A stretch of DNA of 10,109 nucleotides, from assembly GCA_023145315.1 (NCBI GenBank), contig JAGLEA010000118.1, forward strand, positions 1 through 10,109, written 5' to 3'. Each line of letters begins with the position of its first letter. The stretch's first letter is position 1. The notes beneath the pieces were generated by a model. The model had not been told where the DNA came from. It made no database searches and worked only from the letters and a program-made list of their open reading frames with translations. Positions 5,684 through 10,109 of this stretch are shown here, piece after piece. The translations under genes and the position numbers were made by a program. The stretch is from Psychrilyobacter sp. GTDB taxonomy: Bacteria; Fusobacteriota; Fusobacteriia; Fusobacteriales; Fusobacteriaceae.

Positions 5684-5744
5684 AATGATAGTATAATCGA
5701 CTACTAAGAGTAAGATTATTCCTCCTTTTTATTTATATGTATAT

Positions 5745-5773
5745 ATGATATATTATATTGTAAGAAATGTAAA
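5745..5773 (-). promoter_or_regulatory. candidate sigma70 promoter of the small zinc-ribbon gene
   Basis: On the minus strand TTTACA (5773-5768), a 17-base spacer and TATCAT (5750-5745), each one mismatch from consensus. A perfect TATAAT at 5757-5752 also lies here but has no -35 at a normal distance. Confidence 0.45.
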
Positions 5774-5820
5774 GTTTTCTAAATAAAAAAAGTAATATTT
5801 AAATTAAAAAACTAAAAAAA

Positions 5821-5889
5821 ATGGAAAAAATAAGAATAACTTCTTTTAAAAGAAGAAGAACAGTAATAGAAAAAGGGTGTGAAATATGA
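5821..5889 (+). CDS. possible 22-residue basic leader peptide overlapping the next gene
   Basis: ATG at 5821 opens a 22-codon frame (MEKIRITSFKRRRTVIEKGC then EI) that ends in TGA at 5887-5889, overlapping the start codon of the following gene. Such overlap suggests translational coupling. It has no ribosome site of its own, so it may be chance. A 16-base perfect palindrome (5840-5855) lies inside it. Confidence 0.2.
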   Translation: MEKIRITSFKRRRTVIEKGCEI

Positions 5890-6782
5890 AAAAGATTTGG
5901 AAAAAAATAAGAACTAATAATTTAACAGAGATGGATTATACATTTACTAGTTTTATTGTATTGATTTTATTTTTTATTAATAGTGGATTGTATATATCAT
6001 TTGAAAAAAATTATATATATGTATTCTATATTTTGACATGGGTAGACTACATATTAGCAAGGGGTAGATTTAATAATATATATAGAAAAAAGAGTGCGTC
6101 ATTGATGCCGCATCTATTTTTATTTATGCCTGCTATTATGATTTTTATTTTTGATAATAAAAAAACTTTTAAAGTAAGCGTAGCGTATCTTATTTTCTTA
6201 CTAATAATTAAAATTTCTTTAATGTTTGTAAAGGAAGGAAGGGGTAAGAGGACTAAAAAATCGACTAAGTTTAAAAGTGAAATTTCTAGTGGTTTGATAG
6301 TACTGAGTGTTCTAGTAAATATATATGTTGTAAATTATTATAATCAAAAGCAAAATATAATCTGGTCTAGTAGAGTTTCTGGTGGTATAAGTTCTAAGAT
6401 GATAGTTGAAAATAAAACAATTACGTTTTTAGCTAATGATTGGTTTCTAAGTAAAAACTTATTAAATCTACCAAGAACCTATATTTTATCTAAGAAAAAC
6501 GGTGAAACAATAGATAAAAAAAGTGGTTATAGTTTTTCTGAAGGATTTAAGATGTATGAAGATATTCCAAAAGAACTTTTGAAAAATGATATTCAGTTTT
6601 ATGTCATAGAGGATACTTTGTATGGAGAAGATAAAACAGGAAAAGTTATATTTAAGTATATTGCTAAAGGAAAGATAATTTCAACACCTATAATAGAAAA
6701 TTATAAAATATATATTGCTGTAAATACTACGAGCTTTTGGGATCGGATGAGATTTACAAGTATCTATGCTATAAAGTACTAA
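5886..6782 (+). CDS. membrane protein with short PQQ-propeller-like C-terminal domain
   Basis: A 298-residue protein of unknown function. The N-terminal half has four or five hydrophobic helices (about 20-37, 43-58, 74-89, 97-115, 133-152). The C-terminal 145 residues look like two blades of a PQQ-type beta-propeller: IIWSSRVSGGISSKMIVEN (158-176), then YILSKKNGETI (199-209), and GKVIFKYIAKGKIISTPIIE (252-271) ending in SIYAIKY (292-298). These match the repeat pattern 'W....g.i.stPiv.dg.iy......lyAld...G'. Two blades cannot close a propeller alone, so it may be a divergent or shortened relative, or oligomerise. The tail probably lies outside the cytoplasmic membrane, but orientation is uncertain. 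The ribosome site AAAGGGTG is about 8 bases before the ATG. tyrS follows after 38 bases and is probably co-transcribed. Confidence 0.65.
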   Translation: MKKIWKKIRTNNLTEMDYTFTSFIVLILFFINSGLYISFEKNYIYVFYILTWVDYILARGRFNNIYRKKSASLMPHLFLFMPAIMIFIFDNKKTFKVSVAYLIFLLIIKISLMFVKEGRGKRTKKSTKFKSEISSGLIVLSVLVNIYVVNYYNQKQNIIWSSRVSGGISSKMIVENKTITFLANDWFLSKNLLNLPRTYILSKKNGETIDKKSGYSFSEGFKMYEDIPKELLKNDIQFYVIEDTLYGEDKTGKVIFKYIAKGKIISTPIIENYKIYIAVNTTSFWDRMRFTSIYAIKY

Positions 6783-6820
6783 AAATAAAAATTATTATTA
6801 AAATAAAAGGAGAATCATTG

Positions 6821-8038
6821 ATGGATATAAATTTAGAAGTACAAAGACAAATGACGATATTGAAAAGAGGTGTAGAAGAATTAATTTCTGAGAAAGAATT
6901 AGAGAAAAAAATAAAGAAATCATTAGAAACAAATACCCCACTTATAATAAAGTTAGGAATAGACCCGACAGGATCGGATCTACATATAGGGCATGCAGTA
7001 CCATTAAGAAAATTAAAACAATTTCAAGATCTTGGTCATAGAGTAAAATTTCTTATAGGAACATTTACAGCTAGAATAGGAGATCCAACAGGAAAATCTG
7101 AGACTAGACCAATGTTAACAGTTGAAGATGTTAATAAAAATATAGCAACATATTTAGAGCAATTAAAATTAATCTTAGATATGGAAAAAACAGAAGTAGT
7201 ATATAACGGTGACTGGTTAGAACAACTAAAATTAGAAGATGTCTTAAAACTATTATCTCAGTTTACAGTAGCTCAAATGATTCAAAGAGATGATTTTTCA
7301 AAAAGATTAGCAGCGGGGAAACCTGTATCATTGGTAGAATTTATGTATCCGATATTACAAGGGTATGATTCTGTCGCTATAGACGCAGATGTAGAATTGG
7401 GTGCAACAGAGCAAACTTTTAATCTACTAAGAGGTAGAGATTTACAAAGAAATGCAGGTACAGAACCTCAAATATGTATGATGATGCCTATATTAGAAGG
7501 ATTAGATGGTGTAGAGAAAATGTCGAAATCACTAAATAATTATATTGGAATTACAGAAGCTCCTAACGATATGTTTGGTAAAGTAATGTCTATATCAGAT
7601 GATCTTATGTGGAACTATTATGAGGTAGCTACAGATGTCCCTATGGAAGAGATAGATAGGTTAAAAGCTGGGGTAATAGATGGTTCTATCCACCCTATGG
7701 ATTGCAAAAAAAGTTTAGGAGCAGAGATAGTTACTATATATCATAGTGTAGAAGAGGGAATAAAAGCTCGTGATTGGTTTGAAAATGTATTCTCAAAGAG
7801 AAATACTGATGTAGACCTACCAGAAGTAAGAGTAGAAGAGGAAGAAGTAGGAGCTATAGATTTATTAGTAAAAAAGTTAAACTTCTTTAATGGGACATCA
7901 GATGCTAGAAGATTGATCACACAAGGTGGATTTAAGATTAACGATATAGCTATAAAAGATGTGAAAGCTATGATTAAAATAGAAGATGGAATGATAGTTA
8001 GAGCTGGAAAGAAAAAAATAGTTAAAATAATAAAGTAA
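6821..8038 (+). CDS. tyrS: tyrosyl-tRNA synthetase (TyrZ-type)
   Basis: Class I aminoacyl-tRNA synthetase that charges tRNA-Tyr in the cytoplasm; it works as a dimer. HIGH is at residues 55-58 and KMSKS at 233-237, both canonical. A KMSKS signature and a length of 405 place it in the TyrZ-like clade, not the E. coli/B. subtilis TyrS clade, where the motif is KFGKT-like. An S4 RNA-binding domain occupies about 340-405 (LLVKKLNFFNGTSDARRLIT region). The start is ATG 6821, with AAAGGAG (6806-6812) just upstream; an in-frame ATG at 6737 lies inside the preceding gene and would add 28 unrelated residues. No T-box leader is visible ahead of it, so regulation by that route is unlikely here. Confidence 0.95.
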   Translation: MDINLEVQRQMTILKRGVEELISEKELEKKIKKSLETNTPLIIKLGIDPTGSDLHIGHAVPLRKLKQFQDLGHRVKFLIGTFTARIGDPTGKSETRPMLTVEDVNKNIATYLEQLKLILDMEKTEVVYNGDWLEQLKLEDVLKLLSQFTVAQMIQRDDFSKRLAAGKPVSLVEFMYPILQGYDSVAIDADVELGATEQTFNLLRGRDLQRNAGTEPQICMMMPILEGLDGVEKMSKSLNNYIGITEAPNDMFGKVMSISDDLMWNYYEVATDVPMEEIDRLKAGVIDGSIHPMDCKKSLGAEIVTIYHSVEEGIKARDWFENVFSKRNTDVDLPEVRVEEEEVGAIDLLVKKLNFFNGTSDARRLITQGGFKINDIAIKDVKAMIKIEDGMIVRAGKKKIVKIIK

Positions 8039-8046
8039 TATAAAAT

Positions 8047-8079
8047 AGGAGAAACTCATTTGAGTTCTCCTGTTTTTTT
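8047..8079 (+). terminator. intrinsic terminator after tyrS
   Basis: Stem 8047-8057 pairs with 8062-8071 with one bulged A (8052) and loop ATTT, followed by seven T (8073-8079). It sits between converging genes; the minus side has only a weak T-run, so it mainly serves tyrS. Confidence 0.85.
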
Positions 8080-8091
8080 AGGTATTAATAA

Positions 8092-9159
8092 TTAATTATT
8101 AGAATTATGAGTTTCTAATTTTAAAAGGTAGAGTTCTTTTATAAGAGCAAAACCAGGGATAGCAATGATGATACCTATGGCTCCAAAGACACTGCCACCA
8201 AAAGTGACTGCTGCAATAGTCCAAAACATATTAAGGTTGAGACTGTTTCCTAAAATTTTTGGCTCTAAAATCCAAGCATCAAATTGTTGTAATAACACTA
8301 AAAATATTAATACAAAAATAGCATGATTAGGAATAGTGAAAATAGCAATACTAACTCCTAACAAGATTCCAATTAATGGACCAACATATGGAACAAAATT
8401 AAAAATAGTGATAAAAATTCCTAATAATATAATATATGGAACTTTTAGAATGAATAATCCAACTATAGCTATTATACCAATAATTATTGAATCAAGAGAT
8501 TTTCCTGATAGATAACCAAGGAAAACTCTTTCAACTCTTTTAAAAAATCTACAGATTCTAAGAGAAGTTTCTGATGAAAATAAAAGATTAAGAATCTCTA
8601 TAGAAAGAGTATGGAAATACTCTTTTTTTGCCAAGAAAAAAATAGAAAAAATAATAGAAAATACTAAGCTCAAAATTTTGGCAGTGACTCCTAAGAATTG
8701 ACTAAACAAAAAAGTAAATTCTTGCTGTAGAAAGATTAATGCTTTTTGTTGTATTAATAGGAGTTCGTTTAAAATATTGACATCTTTTAAAAAAGGTAGA
8801 AGATGACGATACTTATCAACAAAATCACCAAAGGAGTTAATATAATGTGGATAATTAGCCAAAAGATCAGAAATATTTCTCATTAATTTTGGAACTAAGA
8901 GTGAAAAGAAGAGACTAACGATAACTATAAGTGATATATAAATTATAGAAATGCTATATTTTCTCTTTATTTTTTTATTTCTTTCAATTAATTTTAGAAG
9001 TGGATTGAATAAAAAAGCTAGTACTCCTCCATAGAAAAAGACCGAAAAATAGGAAAAAATCTTACTTATACTAGAAGTTATTGCAGTGGGGTTATTAAAA
9101 TATGTATAAATTATTATTAATGAAATACCTGTTAAAATTGGTTTGCTTATTTTTTTCAT
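8092..9159 (-). CDS. AI-2E/PerM-family (UPF0118) membrane protein
   Basis: A 355-residue polytopic inner-membrane protein of the AI-2E transporter/PerM family, whose members have been linked to autoinducer-2 export or sodium-proton exchange; the substrate here is unknown. Family marks are the hydrophobic N-terminus, the amphipathic middle region (about 90-165), VFLGYLSGKSLDSIIIG (212-228), FNFVPYVGPLIGILLG (253-268) and the EPKILG loop (299-304). Length is typical. I start it at ATG 9159: AAGGAG (9171-9166) is 6 bases upstream. The in-frame ATG at 9219 lies within the candidate promoter and would add 20 unrelated residues. The gene is transcribed alone, away from the pair that starts at 9324. 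Confidence 0.88.
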   Translation of the reverse strand: MKKISKPILTGISLIIIYTYFNNPTAITSSISKIFSYFSVFFYGGVLAFLFNPLLKLIERNKKIKRKYSISIIYISLIVIVSLFFSLLVPKLMRNISDLLANYPHYINSFGDFVDKYRHLLPFLKDVNILNELLLIQQKALIFLQQEFTFLFSQFLGVTAKILSLVFSIIFSIFFLAKKEYFHTLSIEILNLLFSSETSLRICRFFKRVERVFLGYLSGKSLDSIIIGIIAIVGLFILKVPYIILLGIFITIFNFVPYVGPLIGILLGVSIAIFTIPNHAIFVLIFLVLLQQFDAWILEPKILGNSLNLNMFWTIAAVTFGGSVFGAIGIIIAIPGFALIKELYLLKLETHNSNN

Positions 9160-9190
9160 AAAACACTCCTTTGGAAAATAAATATATTTT

Positions 9191-9219
9191 ATTTTACTTG
9201 ATATTAAAGGTGAAATCAA
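9191..9219 (-). promoter_or_regulatory. candidate sigma70 promoter of the AI-2E-family gene
   Basis: On the minus strand TTGATT (9219-9214), an exact 17-base spacer and TAAAAT (9196-9191). Transcription would start near 9184, downstream of the ATG at 9219, supporting the 9159 start. Confidence 0.55.
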
Positions 9220-9257
9220 ACTTATATTAATATATGAGGTCTAAAACTTTTATTTTA

Positions 9258-9286
9258 TTGCTTTAATTCATTAAATGTTATATAAT
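9258..9286 (+). promoter_or_regulatory. candidate sigma70 promoter of the small basic-protein pair
   Basis: TTGCTT (9258-9263), a 17-base spacer and a perfect TATAAT (9281-9286). The start codon is 38 bases downstream. Confidence 0.65.
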
Positions 9287-9323
9287 GCAATATAAAAAAT
9301 AAAAAAATTAGGCGGTAGATGAT

Positions 9324-9737
9324 ATGAAAAAAGGTGTAAATAAAGATAAACCAAAGGGAACAGAATACAATATATTAAAAGCAATGAAAAAGACTAAAAG
9401 GTTTGCAGAAGTAAAAGATGCAGCAAGAAGAACTGACAAAAAAAGATTAAATTCAGAAGCTAGAAAGGAAAAAGATGAAAAACAAGCTAAAATTGATGCA
9501 GCTAAAGGACTTAATTTAGTTGGATATAAAAAAGGATATATTTTGGTAGAAATAGAGGGGAAAATCGAGAAAAGAAAACCATTTTTTCCAAAATTTAAAT
9601 TAACTAAAGATAATTATAAAACTCATTTAGGAGATATAGCTATTAAATTATATGGTAACCATATTAGAATAAGAGAGATAAATGGATTTAAAAATGTAGT
9701 TACTGATCTAGCTTTTGAAATAGAAGGGACGTTCTAA
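9324..9737 (+). CDS. lysine-rich protein of unknown function
   Basis: A 137-residue protein I do not recognise. The first 60 residues are highly charged and probably helical (many Lys, Arg, Glu and Ala, e.g. KDAARRTDKKRL at 31-42). The rest (about 62-137) looks like a small mixed beta domain beginning GLNLVGYKKGYILVEIEGK. There is no signal peptide or membrane segment, so it is cytoplasmic; the strong positive charge would suit RNA, DNA or ribosome association, but that is inference. The ribosome site AGGCGG (9310-9315) departs from consensus by one base. The next gene starts one base after its stop, so the two form a pair. Confidence 0.65.
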   Translation: MKKGVNKDKPKGTEYNILKAMKKTKRFAEVKDAARRTDKKRLNSEARKEKDEKQAKIDAAKGLNLVGYKKGYILVEIEGKIEKRKPFFPKFKLTKDNYKTHLGDIAIKLYGNHIRIREINGFKNVVTDLAFEIEGTF

Positions 9738-9738
9738 G

Positions 9739-10095
9739 ATGGCAAAAAAAATAGTTATTAGATGTCCAAAATGTAAAAAAAAAATGAAAATCTCGGATAC
9801 TTCAGCTAAATACAGATGTCCACATTGTGGAGAGGTGTATAAATACACAAGATTAAAAAAAATTATTAGCTATCCAGGAAAAGTAATAGCTGGAATATTC
9901 CAGACAATTAGAGATATTTTAAATGGAATAAAAACAAAATTTAATAACGCAAAAAATACTGCTAAATATATGAAGCAAGTTAAGAAGAATATGAAATCTA
10001 ATCCTAATTGGTCAAATGTGGAGAGAGAGAAGAATAGAGCTAAAGAGGTCAATAGAGAAAATAAGAGATCATTCTTTAGTAAATTTAAAAAATAA
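9739..10095 (+). CDS. small protein with N-terminal zinc ribbon and basic helical tail
   Basis: A 118-residue protein. Cys9/Cys12 (CPKC) and Cys27/Cys30 (CPHC) form a zinc ribbon of the MJ0042/zinc-ribbon type at the N-terminus. A middle segment (about 43-60, SYPGKVIAGIFQTIRDIL) is partly hydrophobic and may be an amphipathic or membrane-associated helix. The tail is basic and highly charged and ends SFFSKFKK. The start lies one base after the stop of the preceding gene, with GAAGGGA (9723-9728) as ribosome site inside that gene, so translation is probably coupled. No named family is recognised. Confidence 0.7.
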   Translation: MAKKIVIRCPKCKKKMKISDTSAKYRCPHCGEVYKYTRLKKIISYPGKVIAGIFQTIRDILNGIKTKFNNAKNTAKYMKQVKKNMKSNPNWSNVEREKNRAKEVNRENKRSFFSKFKK

Positions 10096-10109
10096 TAAAT
10101 AAAAAGAGT

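Noticed and set aside
6737..6820. An upstream ATG extending tyrS by 28 residues
   Set aside because: It lies inside the preceding coding gene, has no good ribosome site, and the added residues do not resemble TyrRS; ATG 6821 has AAAGGAG.
6783..6820. T-box or other riboswitch before tyrS
   Set aside because: Only 38 AT-rich bases separate it from the previous gene, and no T-box sequence or antiterminator is visible there or in 5684-5885.
9160..9219. An upstream ATG extending the AI-2E-family gene by 20 residues
   Set aside because: It overlaps the candidate promoter, and ATG 9159 has an ideal AAGGAG.

Overview
This is an AT-rich window with dense, mostly plus-strand bacterial genes, strong AGGAGG-type ribosome sites, sigma70-like promoters and short intrinsic terminators. 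A Kdo-pathway arabinose-5-phosphate isomerase and a lipoprotein point to an outer-membrane (diderm) cell. A clostridial-type 2[4Fe-4S] ferredoxin, a TyrZ-type tyrosyl-tRNA synthetase with KMSKS and a hybrid-cluster-protein-associated redox domain point to an anaerobe. Together these suggest Fusobacteriota (for example a Fusobacterium, Cetobacterium, Ilyobacter or Propionigenium relative). This placement is inferred from gene content and composition, not from a search.

Layout. 1-2402: the end of an upstream gene, then a tight block of a six-helix potassium-channel-like protein, the tRNA thiolase MnmA and a small lipoprotein. 2405-2670: a self-contained ferredoxin gene with its own promoter and terminator. 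2672-3684: kdsD. 3687-4009: a small gene with a consensus promoter, a strong ribosome site, an in-frame UGA and its own terminator. 4037-4638: a HutD-family protein ending at a two-way terminator. 4684-5683 (minus): a TSUP-family transporter and, upstream of it, a 59-residue double-CxxC protein as a separate unit. 5821-8079: a membrane protein with a short PQQ-propeller-like tail, then tyrS and a terminator. 8092-9219 (minus): an AI-2E/PerM-family membrane protein. 9258-end: two small lysine-rich proteins, the second with a zinc ribbon.

The main result is the gene at 3762-3962. It encodes a DUF1858 / hybrid-cluster-protein-associated redox-disulfide protein whose first redox cysteine codon is TGA, giving UxxC instead of CxxC. 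A hairpin with the properties of a bacterial SECIS element begins immediately after the TGA. I read it as a selenoprotein that standard gene calling breaks into two pieces too short to be reported. It sits one gene away from a ferredoxin and is built for independent expression, so a role in thiol or selenol redox chemistry is likely, but its partner is not visible here.

The other genes are mostly housekeeping (MnmA, KdsD, TyrS) or membrane transport proteins. Several small proteins (lipoprotein, two zinc-ribbon proteins, a basic protein) have no function I can name. No mobile elements, CRISPR arrays, tRNA or rRNA genes were seen.
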